From NCBI GenBank assembly GCA_964573105.1, contig CAZNIS010000030.1:4176-68175 (forward strand): a stretch of DNA of 64,000 bases. Reading direction: 5' to 3'. Below the pieces are notes generated by a model. The model worked only from the letters and a program-made list of their open reading frames with translations, was not told the origin of the DNA and did no database searches. Positions 36,998 to 46,795 of this stretch are shown here, in pieces. How positions within the stretch are numbered: position 1 is the first letter of the stretch; every line of letters begins with the position of its first letter. This stretch comes from CAKZSB01 sp964573105 (GTDB lineage Bacteria > Pseudomonadota > Gammaproteobacteria > Granulosicoccales > Granulosicoccaceae). A program made the translations under genes and the position numbers.

Positions 36998-38581
36998 ATG
37001 ACACTGCGCCAGTATTTCGTCATTTTTGCTGTAGTCGCACCAATTGTCGTGCTGTTATCCAGTTTGCTCTGGAGCGGCCTGCTGTGGTTGCTGGTGCCAT
37101 TGGCGATCATCATCCTGATCGGCTGCTATGACATGTTCCAGACCAAGCACTCGGTGTTGCGCCTTTATCCGGTGTTGGGGCACTTTCGCTACATGTTCGA
37201 GGCGGTTCGCCCGGAGATCCAGCAGTATTTTGTCGAATCGGATACCAGCGGCTCACCGGTGCCGCGCGAATTTCGGGCACTGGTTTATCAGCGTGCCAAG
37301 GGTGACAGGGACACCCGGCCGTTCGGCACCATTTTCGATGTCAATCGCAGCGGATATGAGTGGGTCAATCACTCGCTGGTGCCGTGCCATGCGGAAGAGG
37401 TACACCCGAGGATCAAATTCGGTGGCCCCGACTGCACTCAGCCCTACATGGCCTCGCCGTTGAATATCTCCGCCATGAGTTATGGCGCGCTGAGCAAGAA
37501 CGCGATCATGGCGCTCAATCGCGGGGCAAAAATCGGCGGCTTTGCCCACAACACTGGCGAGGGCAGCCTCAGCCCCTATCACCTCGAACACGGTGGTGAC
37601 ATCATCTGGCAGATTGGTACGGGCTATTTTGGTTGTCGGACCGAATCGGGCGATTTCGATCCGCAGTTGTTCCGCGAGCGTGCATCACTTGAAGTCGTGC
37701 GCATGATCGAGATCAAGCTCTCGCAGGGTGCTAAACCGGGTCACGGCGGCATCTTGCCTGCGGCCAAGCTGACCGAGGAGATCGCAGAAATTCGCAATGT
37801 ACCGATGGGCGCCGATGTCGTGTCGCCCGCAGCCCACACCGCTTTTTCCACGCCGGTCGGGTTGCTGGAGTTCGTCGCCCGGCTGCGGGAACTCAGTGAT
37901 GGCAAGCCAGTTGGCTTCAAACTGTGCATCGGCAGAAAAGATGAATTTCTGGGCATCTGCAAGGCGATGCTGGAAACCGGTATTACGCCGGATTTCATCA
38001 CCGTGGATGGCGGCGAGGGCGGTACCGGTGCGGCACCCACTGAAATGACCAACTCGGTCGGCACGCCGCTTCGCGACGCGCTCATTTTTGTCAACCGGGC
38101 GTTGATTGGCTGCGGCGTGCGCGACCGCATTCGAATTATCGCCTCGGGTAAAATGTTTTCAGCGTTTCATATACTGCGCTCGATCGCACTGGGTGCCGAC
38201 ACGGTCAACTCGGCGCGCGGCATGATGATGGCGCTTGGCTGCATTCAGTCGCGAAGCTGCAATACCGATCACTGCCCGACTGGCATCGCCACCCAGAACC
38301 CCGAGCGCAACAAGGGGCTGGTGGTTACCGACAAAGCCCAGCGTGTCGCCAACTTTCACAAAGAAACGGTTGAGAACCTGACCGAACTGGTCGCCGCGGC
38401 AGGCCTGCACAGCCTCGAACAGCTGGAGCCCAGACACATCAATCGACGTGTGCAGGGCACCGAGGTGAAAACCTATGCCGAGCTGTATCCGGTTATTGAT
38501 GAAAACTGTCTGTTAAACGACGACTGTATTCCGGACAACTGGCGCGCCGACTGGGCACAAGCCAACGCGCGTAGCTGGTAG
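36998..38581 (+). CDS. FMN-binding glutamate synthase-like membrane protein
   Basis: About 527 residues. Two N-terminal membrane helices (FVIFAVVAPIVVLLSSLLW and LLWLLVPLAIIILIG) tether a glutamate-synthase-type TIM barrel: SAMSYGALSKNAIMALN, GHGGILPAAKLTEEIA, FITVDGGEGGTGAAP, and the [3Fe-4S]-type cysteines in CIQSRSCNTDHCPTGIA. The amidotransferase domain of true GltB is absent, so it is not a normal glutamate synthase; such stand-alone proteins are of unknown substrate. Start chosen at the ATG just before the helices; upstream ATGs are possible. Confidence 0.87.
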   Translation: MTLRQYFVIFAVVAPIVVLLSSLLWSGLLWLLVPLAIIILIGCYDMFQTKHSVLRLYPVLGHFRYMFEAVRPEIQQYFVESDTSGSPVPREFRALVYQRAKGDRDTRPFGTIFDVNRSGYEWVNHSLVPCHAEEVHPRIKFGGPDCTQPYMASPLNISAMSYGALSKNAIMALNRGAKIGGFAHNTGEGSLSPYHLEHGGDIIWQIGTGYFGCRTESGDFDPQLFRERASLEVVRMIEIKLSQGAKPGHGGILPAAKLTEEIAEIRNVPMGADVVSPAAHTAFSTPVGLLEFVARLRELSDGKPVGFKLCIGRKDEFLGICKAMLETGITPDFITVDGGEGGTGAAPTEMTNSVGTPLRDALIFVNRALIGCGVRDRIRIIASGKMFSAFHILRSIALGADTVNSARGMMMALGCIQSRSCNTDHCPTGIATQNPERNKGLVVTDKAQRVANFHKETVENLTELVAAAGLHSLEQLEPRHINRRVQGTEVKTYAELYPVIDENCLLNDDCIPDNWRADWAQANARSW

Positions 38582-38601
38582 CGAGGGCAAGTGTACTGCC
38601 A

Positions 38602-39651
38602 CTAGCGACGCTTCCAGACACCTTCGAAATAACCACCGGAGGCGCTGAGCTTTCGGTGTGCGTGCCAGGCGTCGCGCTCCTCGATCAGCTCATGACTGGC
38701 CAACATCCGGTCGTAGTCAGCCAGCGCAGTGGCCGATTCCACGTGCCGCTTGCCGCTGGTTTCCTTGCCCTGACGCGCCTGTAGCAGATAGATCCAGTCC
38801 GCTTGCGGGGCGACCTGATCCAGGTAGTTTTGCACTACGGCCGGCTCCATTTCACCAAAGCTTGCGGCGTTCCAGAAAAGCTCGATTGGCCGATCGCGCA
38901 GCAACGGGAATTGCCAGTTGCCAAAAAAGTGAACTTTGCCCGGCTGCACTGCCGACAGATCGCTCCAGTGACGCGTTGTCTCGGCGCTGGTAATGTTGTC
39001 TGCTCCCAACGCTTGGGTCAGATAGGTCTCGCACAAGTACAGCTGCGCGGGCAGATCAAGACACAATACTGTCAATTGCGGGTACAGCTTTTTTAATACC
39101 TCGACCTGATAGCCGGATCCGGTGCCCAGCTCCACCACGCATTCGCGGCCAGTGAAGCGGACGTGCCGGTTGGCAAAACACGCCCTGATGTAGTTGTTCA
39201 AAAACGGCATGGTGTAGGCCTTGCCGTCGATCTCGAAGAGATCCTGCGGATTGCCAAACCGGCTGACCTCTACGGTGTCCGGCGCAGGCGTGTCAGTCAG
39301 TTCGGCCATCAGCGTGCAGTGCTGCATGGCCGCCTGTCTGATATCCGAAATTTTCATCTTGTAAGGTGCCAGGTCGCGCTTATCCGAAAACAACCGCGTC
39401 AGCAGTTTCAGCAAAGACTGCTGTAAGCCGGGTGACTTGCCCTGCCAGGCGTATTGTGTGTCGTTAAAGCCGAATGTCGACAACACCTTGTAGCGCCCAC
39501 TGCGCAGTTGATCGACGTCAAGCCTGTCCAGTGTGTCGAGAATCTCGGCCTCGTAAGTCTGCCAGTACGCAGTGGCCTGATACTCGATTGGGGCCTGACG
39601 GTAGGACTCCAGCAGATTGATCAGCCGAGGATCGTTCGATACAGCAGTCAT
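38602..39651 (-). CDS. putative sugar O-methyltransferase
   Basis: A 349-residue SAM-dependent methyltransferase. The SAM motif is VVELGTGSGYQ (residues ~168-178), followed by a hydrophobic strand LTVLCLDLPAQLYL with the acidic ribose-binding Asp. The N-terminal part is helical; the C-terminal half has FWNAASFGEMEPAVVQNYL and ends YFEGVWKRR, a pattern of the 'putative sugar O-methyltransferase' family found with polysaccharide genes. Acceptor unknown. The aminotransferase gene is 12 bp upstream on the same strand, suggesting an operon. Confidence 0.78.
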   Translation of the reverse strand: MTAVSNDPRLINLLESYRQAPIEYQATAYWQTYEAEILDTLDRLDVDQLRSGRYKVLSTFGFNDTQYAWQGKSPGLQQSLLKLLTRLFSDKRDLAPYKMKISDIRQAAMQHCTLMAELTDTPAPDTVEVSRFGNPQDLFEIDGKAYTMPFLNNYIRACFANRHVRFTGRECVVELGTGSGYQVEVLKKLYPQLTVLCLDLPAQLYLCETYLTQALGADNITSAETTRHWSDLSAVQPGKVHFFGNWQFPLLRDRPIELFWNAASFGEMEPAVVQNYLDQVAPQADWIYLLQARQGKETSGKRHVESATALADYDRMLASHELIEERDAWHAHRKLSASGGYFEGVWKRR

Positions 39652-39663
39652 CGTCGTCTCTAC

Positions 39664-40902
39664 TCAGGCGTGTTCGGCTGCAGCCAGCTTGATACAACAG
39701 GCGAGTATTTCCATCGCCTGTCTTACTTCGCCAAGCGGCGGGCGTGTGGGGGCGATTCGAATGATGCAATCGTCGGGGTCGTGTCCATTCGGATGAGTCG
39801 CCCCCGGTGGTGTCAGCGACAATCCGGCCTCACTGGCCAGTGATACCACTCTGGTGGCAATCGGCAGTGCTGTTTTTAGCGAGACAAAATAGCCGCCGCG
39901 CGGGTCGGTCCAGGTGGCGAGCCCGAGATTGCCGAGTTCAGCGTTGAGTATTTCCTGTACGGCGTCAAATTTCGGTTTGAGTATTTTCGCGTGGTCTTTC
40001 ATCAAGCCGCGCAGCCCGCCCGGGTAGTGGCGCAGGAACTGAACGTGACGCCATTGCTCTGCCTTGTTGGGGCCGATGGTCTGCTTGTTAAACACGCTTG
40101 ACCAGTAGGCAAGATTGTCTCGGCTCATGCCCGCCATGCCCAAACCACTTCCTGCAAACGTGACTTTTGAAGTGGAGCCAAAAACAATCACGCGATTATC
40201 AAAACCGGCCGCTTTGGCAATCGATAGCAGATTGGGGGCGGCTGGCGGATCATCGACGAGATGATGCACACCGTAGGCATCGTCGGCGAAGATCGTGAAG
40301 TCGGTTGCCGCTGGCGTCAGGCCAATCAGCCGTTTGGCGTTGGCCTCGGATATCGTGTCGCCGGTCGGGTTGCTGTAGGTGGGTACAAAGAAAATACCCT
40401 TGATGCGCGAATCTGAAGCCGCCAGTGATTCGATCGCATCGATATTTGGACCGTTGCTGTCAATCGATACCGGTACCATTTCAAATCCCAGTGACTGAAT
40501 CAGCGAAAAATGCCGATCGTAGCCGGGCACTGTCACGATCATTCGCGGCTGGTCGTGAATCCAACCACCGGCGCTGCCATTGACGCCGTGCAGCAGCGCG
40601 GAACTGAAGATTCTGCTCATCAGCTCAAGACTTGAATTGTTGCCGATCATGATTTCGTCGGCATCGACGCGCAATTGCTCGCTGAAGAGTTCCCGTGCCT
40701 CTGCAAGCCCCAGAATGCCGCCCGGGTAGTTGCGGATATCGACGCCATTGTCAGTCACGATTAAATCGCGATCGACGCTCTCGAGCAGATCAAGGCATAG
40801 ATCGAAATTTTCGTTAGACGGCTGTCCCCGCTCGATATTAAGGGACAGATTCAGCGCTTTGAATTGCTGATAGGTTTGTTGAAGTTGAGCCAGATCGCTC
40901 AT
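39664..40902 (-). CDS. class I/II PLP-dependent aminotransferase
   Basis: A 412-residue fold-type I aminotransferase. Conserved elements: the N-terminal RGQPSNENFDL, NYPGGILGLAEARELF, IGNNSSLELM, VPTYSNPTGD, DDAYGVHHL and the PLP lysine in GSTSKVTFAGSGLG; RIAPTRPP near the end supplies the carboxylate-binding Arg. It belongs to the MocR-like/aspartate aminotransferase branch; the amino donor is not determinable. Start at 40900-40902, since a longer frame from 41085 overlaps the divergent kinase-like gene. It probably forms an operon with the methyltransferase gene. Confidence 0.88.
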   Translation of the reverse strand: MSDLAQLQQTYQQFKALNLSLNIERGQPSNENFDLCLDLLESVDRDLIVTDNGVDIRNYPGGILGLAEARELFSEQLRVDADEIMIGNNSSLELMSRIFSSALLHGVNGSAGGWIHDQPRMIVTVPGYDRHFSLIQSLGFEMVPVSIDSNGPNIDAIESLAASDSRIKGIFFVPTYSNPTGDTISEANAKRLIGLTPAATDFTIFADDAYGVHHLVDDPPAAPNLLSIAKAAGFDNRVIVFGSTSKVTFAGSGLGMAGMSRDNLAYWSSVFNKQTIGPNKAEQWRHVQFLRHYPGGLRGLMKDHAKILKPKFDAVQEILNAELGNLGLATWTDPRGGYFVSLKTALPIATRVVSLASEAGLSLTPPGATHPNGHDPDDCIIRIAPTRPPLGEVRQAMEILACCIKLAAAEHA

Positions 40903-41133
40903 GGAACAGGGCCTTTCCACGCAGGGTGATTGGAGGGGTGAAACATCGGCCGAGAGTGTACCTCGAAATGCACTCGTCAGCGCGCCGGATAGTGTGCTGC
41001 AGGCTCGCACCTGGCCTTGCAACTGTCTGCCCCGGCGCCAGGGTGCCGATTTGTTTGATGCGGGTTTGTTATGATCAGCGTGCAAACCTACCGCCGGGTC
41101 AACGCCAGCCCGCGAAATCAGGATGGGCCCGCG

Positions 41134-42024
41134 ATGACAGACCAGACCGACTCCAGCAGCATCGACACCATATCAGCGCTGAGCTTTTGGCAATCGGCGA
41201 TCGACATAGCGCCACTTGCCGGTGGAATCACCAACCGCAACTTTATCGTCAGTGGCGAACAGGGCAGGTTCGTGGTTCGCCTTGGCGATGATATACCGGT
41301 GCACCAGATTCTGCGTTTCAACGAAGTGGCAGCCGGCACCGCGGCGCATATCGCAGGATTGTCGCCGGCCATCCGGCATCATCAACCCGGTGTACTGGTG
41401 ATGGACTATATCGACAGTCGCGCCCTCACAGCAGAGCAGGTGCGGGAGCCCCAACAGCTCGGCCGAATCATTGAACTGATGCAACGCTGTCATCGCGAGA
41501 TCCCTCGCCATCTGCGCGGCGCGTCGGTGGTGTTCTGGGTGTTTCATGTGCTGCGCGACTACGCCGCCACTCTGCGCGATGGCGACAGCCGCTACTGCGA
41601 CCGACTGCCGACGCTTCTGGCCACCGCCGAACAACTGGAAAAAGCCGCGGGCCCGTTTGATATCGTGTTTGGCCACAATGATCTGCTGCCGGCCAACATT
41701 CTCGACGATGGCGACAGACTCTGGCTGATCGACTGGGAGTACGCCGGCTTCAATTCGCCGCTGTTCGATCTCGGCGGGCTCGCCTCCAATAATGAGTTGT
41801 CAGAGGCGCAGGAGCGCTGGATGCTGGAGCAGTATTTTGACAGCGCGATCAACGATACGCGCTGGCGTCAGTACCAGGCCATGAAGTGTGCCTCCCTGTT
41901 GCGTGAAACCATGTGGAGCATGGTCTCGGAGATTCACTCCTCGCTCGACTTCGACTATTCGGTTTATACCGCCGAGAACCTCGGTCGCTATGAACAATGC
42001 CTAAACCAGTTCAACGCGTTGTAG
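41134..42024 (+). CDS. choline/ethanolamine kinase-like phosphotransferase
   Basis: A 296-residue aminoglycoside-phosphotransferase-fold protein. The catalytic loop is FGHNDLLPANIL (Brenner motif with Asp) and the metal-binding Asp is in WLIDWEYAGFNSPLFDLGG. The N-lobe has GGITNRNFIVSGEQG and FVVRLGDD. Family members phosphorylate choline, ethanolamine, thiamine or similar small alcohols. The ATG at 41134 is preferred because the N-terminal extension from 41071 is not part of the fold. The dimethylglycine-dehydrogenase-like gene starts 7 bp after its stop, hinting at a role with choline-derived compounds. Confidence 0.85.
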   Translation: MTDQTDSSSIDTISALSFWQSAIDIAPLAGGITNRNFIVSGEQGRFVVRLGDDIPVHQILRFNEVAAGTAAHIAGLSPAIRHHQPGVLVMDYIDSRALTAEQVREPQQLGRIIELMQRCHREIPRHLRGASVVFWVFHVLRDYAATLRDGDSRYCDRLPTLLATAEQLEKAAGPFDIVFGHNDLLPANILDDGDRLWLIDWEYAGFNSPLFDLGGLASNNELSEAQERWMLEQYFDSAINDTRWRQYQAMKCASLLRETMWSMVSEIHSSLDFDYSVYTAENLGRYEQCLNQFNAL

Positions 42025-42031
42025 CCTACTC

Positions 42032-44169
42032 ATGAAAGAACTGCCCGCATCGGCACAGGTAGTTGTCATTGGTGGTGGCATTGTCGGCTGTTCAACCGCC
42101 TATCATCTGGCAAAGCTCGGCTGCGAAACCCTGTTGCTGGAACAGTCAAGGCTCACTTCCGGGTCGACTTTTCACGCCGCCGGGCTGGTCGGTCAACTGC
42201 GCAGCAGCGCCAATGTTACCCAGCTGCTGGGCTACTCGGTCGATCTCTATAAGACTTTGGAAAGTGAGACCGGCCAGGCTACTGGCTGGAAGATGAATGG
42301 CGGCCTGCGTCTGGCCTGCAACCCGCAGCGCTGGATAGAGGTTAGGCGCCAGGCCACCACCGCGCACTCTTTTGGGCTTGAGATGCAACTGCTGAGCGCA
42401 AAGGAGGCGCAATCGCTATGGCCATTGATGAACGTGGACGATGTCATTGGCGCGGCGTTTCTACCCACCGATGGTCAGGCCAATCCATCGGATATTACTC
42501 AGGCGCTGGCGAGGGGCGCCAGATCCTCGGGTGCGTTGATCGTTGAAGAGACACCCGTACTGGAACTCGAGATTGAACGCGGCGTTATTCGCGCAGTCGT
42601 TACCAGTCGAGGGCGCGTGGAATGTGAAAAAGTGGTCTGCTGTGCCGGACAATGGTCGCGCGCGTTTGCCGCGAATTATGGGGTCAATGTGCCACTGGTG
42701 TCAGTGCAGCATCAATACATGCTGACAGAAAAGATGGCAGGCGTTGAAGGCAATTTGCCAACGCTGCGCGACCCTGATCGGCTGACCTACTACAAAGAGG
42801 AAGTCGGGGGCCTGGTGATGGGGGGTTACGAACCCAACCCGATCCCGTGGGCGGTTAACGGCATCCCGAAAAATTTCAGCTACTCATTGCTGGATTCGAA
42901 TCTTGAACACTTCGAGCCCATGCTTGAACTTGCTTTGGGGCGGGTACCAGCGCTTGCCGATGTAGGGGTTCGGCAGCTGACCAACGGCCCGGAGAGCTTC
43001 ACTCCCGATGGCAATTTCATACTGGGCGAGGCGCCGGAGCTACGCAATTTTTTTGTCGGTGCCGGCTTTAACGCATTCGGCATTGCCTCCGGTGGGGGTG
43101 CGGGTATGGCACTGGCCGAATGGGTGCACAAGGGCGAGCCGCCGTATGATTTGTGGAGCGTGGACATCCGTCGCTTCGGTCGCCCGCACTTCGATTCCGA
43201 CTGGGTGCGCAGCCGCACCCTGGAAGCCTACGGCAAACACTACACCATTGCCTGGCCCTTTGAGGAGCACAGCTCGGGTCGGCCGGCCCGTCGCTCGCCG
43301 CTGTATGACACTCTGGCCGAGCAGGGTGCCTGTTTTGGTGAAAAGCTCGGCTGGGAGCGGCCCAACTGGTTTGCCGAACAATCAGCCGGTGAAAAGCCGC
43401 AGGATGTTTACAGCTTTGAACAACCCAACTGGACGGCGGCGGTGGCGCGCGAACACCACGCTGTACGCAACGCCGCGGTACTCATCGATCAGACATCGTT
43501 TGCCAAGTTTGTACTCAAAGGGCCTGACGCGCTGGCCGCGCTGAACTGGCTGGCCGCGAATGATGTGGACAAGCCGGTCGGCTCGTTAACCTATTCACAG
43601 ATGCTTGACGACAAGGGCGGTATTCAGGCTGACGTTACCATCGCCCGCATTGGCGAGGACGAATTTTATATTGTCTCGGGTACCGGTTTTGCGACGCGCG
43701 ATTTCAACTGGATTTCGCGCAACATCCCGCCACAGATGAATGCCCAGTTGTTCGATGTCACCAGCGCCTACAGTGTGTTGTCGCTAATGGGGCCATGCTC
43801 CCGCGATATACTGCAAAGCGTCACCCGCCACGACATCTCCAACGAGGCATTCCGCTTTGCCAGCATGCAAACGATTGGTATCGCCGGTTGTCCGGTCAAT
43901 GCGTTGCGGATCACCTATGTCGGTGAGTTGGGCTGGGAGTTGCACCTGCCAGTGGAATACGCGCAGACAGTGTATCGGGCGCTGATGCAGGCGGGCAAGC
44001 CGTTGGGCCTGATCAACGCCGGTTACCGGGTGATTGAAACCTGTCGGCTGGAAAAGGGCTATCGGGCCTGGGGTAGTGATATTGGCCCGGATCATACGCC
44101 GCTTGAGGCCGGCCTTGGCTGGGCACTGAAATCTGCGAAAACCGACATGCCCTACAAAGGGCGCGACGC
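42032..44169 (+). CDS. dimethylglycine/sarcosine dehydrogenase-like flavoprotein, C-terminus in gap
   Basis: At least 712 residues before the gap. Domains in order: FAD-binding DAO Rossmann fold (VVVIGGGIVGCSTAYHLAKLG at ~10-30), the His that usually holds FAD covalently in SGSTFHAAGLVGQ, FAO_M linker (WERPNWFA near residue 447), and a C-terminal GcvT-type folate-binding domain (FDVTSAYSVLSLMGPCS, LRITYVGELGWELHLP, GLINAGYRVIETCRLEKGY). Family enzymes oxidatively demethylate N-methyl amino acids, passing the methyl group to tetrahydrofolate. It follows the kinase-like gene by 7 bp. The end of the gene lies in the 44170-44269 gap. Confidence 0.9.
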
Positions 44170-44269
44170 NNNNNNNNNNNNNNNNNNNNNNNNNNNNNNN
44201 NNNNNNNNNNNNNNNNNNNNNNNNNNNNNNNNNNNNNNNNNNNNNNNNNNNNNNNNNNNNNNNNNNNNN
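44170..44269. other. 100-N scaffold gap
   Basis: Exactly 100 N, cutting off the 3' end of the flavoprotein gene. The 67 bases between gap and the next start show no continuation of that protein. Confidence 0.99.
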
Positions 44270-44336
44270 AATGCAAAAGTCAGGTCCTGACGCAATGGCA
44301 TGATGCGTCTGCCTGCGGCAATGAGTAATCAAAATC

Positions 44337-45557
44337 TTGAATGATCGACAAACAACTGTCACACCCCTGACATTCGATAAGCTCTTTACCCTGCAGGAGC
44401 CGATTCCGGAGGCGGGCATAGCGCGCGCGGTAGAGATCATGCGCAGCGGTAAATTGCACCGCTATAACGTGGCCGAGGGTGAGATCGCCGAAGCTGCACT
44501 GCTCGAGCGAGAGTTTGCCGACTATCTCGGCGTATCCTTCTGCCTTGCCTGTGCATCGGGTGGCTACGCGTTACATGTCGCCCTCAAGGCGGCTGGCTTG
44601 TCGCCTGGCGATAAAGTACTGACCAATGCGTTCACGCTGGCGCCGGTGCCAGGGGCGATCAATAACGCCGGTGGCGTACCTGTCCTTGTCGAGATCGATG
44701 ATAACTATTGTGTTGATATCGATCATCTCGAATCACTGATGAAAGCCGGTGATTGTCGCTTTTTCATGATTTCACACATGCGCGGACACCTGGCCGATAT
44801 GCATCGAATTGCCGATCTGTGCGAGCAACACGGTGTCATTTTGATCGAGGACTGTGCGCACACCATGGGCGCGAGCTGGGATGGCGTGGCTTCGGGTACG
44901 TTTGGCAAAGTCGCGTGTTTCAGCACCCAAACCTACAAGCACATGAACAGCGGTGAAGGCGGTCTGCTCACCACCAACGATCCACAAATCATCGCCAGAG
45001 CCACCATGCACTCGGGCTCCTATATGCTGTACGAGCGACATGGAGCCGGCCCCGATGCATCGGTTTACCAGGATATTCGTCTCGACACACCCAACTACAG
45101 TGGCAGGATGGACAACCTCCGGGCGGCGATATTGCGGGCGCAATTGCCGTTATTGGCTGAGAATGGCGAGCGCTGGAATGAACTGTATCGTACGGCAGAG
45201 CGCGGGCTTGCACAGATCGAGGGATTCCTGCTCCCACACAGACCATCGCAGGAATACTACGTTGGCAGCTCAATTCAGTTTCGCATTCCGGCCTTCGACG
45301 AGTCACAGGTAGCAAAGTTTTTGTCTGCCTGTGCGCAACGGGGCGTAGAGCTGAAATGGTTTGGCAGCCACGATCCGCAGGGTTTTACCAGCCGCTACGA
45401 CAGTTGGCGCTATCTCGGCGAAGCCCCTGTGCTTGCGAATACGCTTGCGATTTTGCGCTGCACATTCGATATGCGCCTGCCGCTGACCTTCGACACCGAC
45501 GATATCGACACCATCGTGCAGATTGTTCGCGAAGTTGCAAGAGATCTTAAGGGCTGA
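44337..45557 (+). CDS. DegT/DnrJ/EryC1-family aminotransferase
   Basis: A 406-residue PLP-dependent sugar-type aminotransferase. The PLP lysine is Lys201 in STQTYKHMNSGEGG; other family elements are CLACASGGYALHVALKAAG, NAFTLAPVPGAI, and LIEDCAHTMGA. Family members aminate keto-sugars or act as dehydratases; sugar-free relatives also exist. The only in-frame start that includes the whole fold is TTG at 44337; ATGs nearby are in another frame. The closest upstream stop is at 44322-44324, so the start is constrained. Substrate unknown. Confidence 0.85.
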   Translation: MNDRQTTVTPLTFDKLFTLQEPIPEAGIARAVEIMRSGKLHRYNVAEGEIAEAALLEREFADYLGVSFCLACASGGYALHVALKAAGLSPGDKVLTNAFTLAPVPGAINNAGGVPVLVEIDDNYCVDIDHLESLMKAGDCRFFMISHMRGHLADMHRIADLCEQHGVILIEDCAHTMGASWDGVASGTFGKVACFSTQTYKHMNSGEGGLLTTNDPQIIARATMHSGSYMLYERHGAGPDASVYQDIRLDTPNYSGRMDNLRAAILRAQLPLLAENGERWNELYRTAERGLAQIEGFLLPHRPSQEYYVGSSIQFRIPAFDESQVAKFLSACAQRGVELKWFGSHDPQGFTSRYDSWRYLGEAPVLANTLAILRCTFDMRLPLTFDTDDIDTIVQIVREVARDLKG

Positions 45558-45677
45558 CTATCTTCTATAAGAAGTGGTCACGGCGCGTGTTGGGCTGATT
45601 GAATTTGCGAGCTGGCTAACAGTTTCTGCAATGGCCGGGTTGTCACAATAGGCCCAGCAATTCTGGAAGTCGTTGTA

Positions 45678-46532
45678 ATGCAGTATTCAAGAACCTTAGT
45701 GGCAACCTTCGTTGCCCTTGCTTTCTCAGCACCCTCGATAGTTGTCACCACTCATGCATCACCGCCGCCACTGGTGCTGGCGGAGTCCTATCATTCACAA
45801 ATCGATCTATCCCGCTACTGGATTAGCGAGAAATACGACGGCGCACGCGCCTGGTGGAATGGTCGCGAATTTATCAGTCGCGGAGGCAATGTCTATCGTG
45901 CGCCGGCATGGTTTACCCGCGACCTGCCCAAACAAACACTTGATGGTGAGTTGTGGATGGGGCGTGGCAACTTTCAATTGCTCATGCAAACCATACGCGA
46001 TCACACGCCAAACGATGCCGCATGGCGTCGTGTTCGGTTCATGGTATTCGATGCGCCGGAAATTGACGGTGATTTTGAACAGCGGCAGCAATGGCTCGCG
46101 CAAGCGGTCGGTGCGACTGCCAATCCCGCGCTCGAACTGGTGACACAACAAAGGGTGGCTAACCACGCTGCACTACACGAACTACTCGAACAAGTCAGTG
46201 CCGCAGGTGGGGAAGGCCTGATGCTCGCCCACACCGCCAGTCGCTATCGGCCCGGCCGTCACAACGGTCTGATCAAAATGAAGTTGCACCAGGATGCCGA
46301 AGCCACCGTGATTCAGCATTTGCCCGGTAAGGGCAAGTATCGGAATGTCATGGGCAGCCTGCTGGTTGAAGACGAACAGGGCCTGCGCTTTCGCCTTGGC
46401 ACAGGCTTCACCGATGCCGAGCGTGCAGCGCCACCACCGGCAGGCGCTATCGTCAGCTATCGCTACCAGGGTAGAACCAAAAGCGGTAAGCCCCGGTTTG
46501 CGCGATTTCTGCGTGTCAGGCCCGTCGAGTAA
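45678..46532 (+). CDS. ligE: periplasmic ATP-dependent DNA ligase (Lig E type)
   Basis: A 284-residue minimal ATP-dependent DNA ligase. A signal peptide precedes the adenylation domain with the nucleotidyl-acceptor Lys52 in SEKYDGARAWW, then LDGELWMGRGNF, FMVFDAPEI, GEGLMLAH and LIKMKLHQDAEATV. A short OB domain follows, ending RYQGRTKSGKPRFARFLRV. Lig E enzymes lack extra domains and are exported; they are proposed to seal DNA in the periplasm. The type IV pilus and DNA repair genes in this window fit, but do not prove, a role in DNA uptake. Confidence 0.9.
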   Translation: MQYSRTLVATFVALAFSAPSIVVTTHASPPPLVLAESYHSQIDLSRYWISEKYDGARAWWNGREFISRGGNVYRAPAWFTRDLPKQTLDGELWMGRGNFQLLMQTIRDHTPNDAAWRRVRFMVFDAPEIDGDFEQRQQWLAQAVGATANPALELVTQQRVANHAALHELLEQVSAAGGEGLMLAHTASRYRPGRHNGLIKMKLHQDAEATVIQHLPGKGKYRNVMGSLLVEDEQGLRFRLGTGFTDAERAAPPPAGAIVSYRYQGRTKSGKPRFARFLRVRPVE

Positions 46533-46795
46533 CAGCCCGAACTGATCTAACCGATCGCAGCTCTAGGCGAGCGGATAGCTGCTTTCAGGCTACCGGCTTT
46601 GCCTGCTTTGCATTACACGTATCCCCTGCGTTTAGCCAGCATGCCAGGCTGTCGTCTGCGAGGGTTCCAAGGGTTGCATTGAAACAACGATCTGCCTGTG
46701 CCCGGGTAAGGGGATATAATACCGGCACGGTGGCCGCGTGTGGCTGACAAACGCAACGCCCGCGCATCACCTGGATCTCTCGCTGGAACCTCGTG
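46533..46795 (+). promoter_or_regulatory. intergenic with candidate promoter
   Basis: No convincing gene lies here. A TATAAT at 46715-46720 in an otherwise GC-rich stretch is the best -10 candidate for the peptidase-helicase operon; no good -35 is paired with it. A small cysteine-containing frame on the minus strand was considered and not called. Confidence 0.4.

Noticed and set aside
36184..37113. Uracil-DNA glycosylase extended to a 309-residue protein
   Set aside because: The extra 110 residues are low-complexity, overlap the opposite gene and precede the conserved domain start.
46585..46770. 61-residue minus-strand frame with five cysteines
   Set aside because: No start context or family resemblance; it overlaps the likely promoter of the peptidase-helicase operon, so I treat it as chance.
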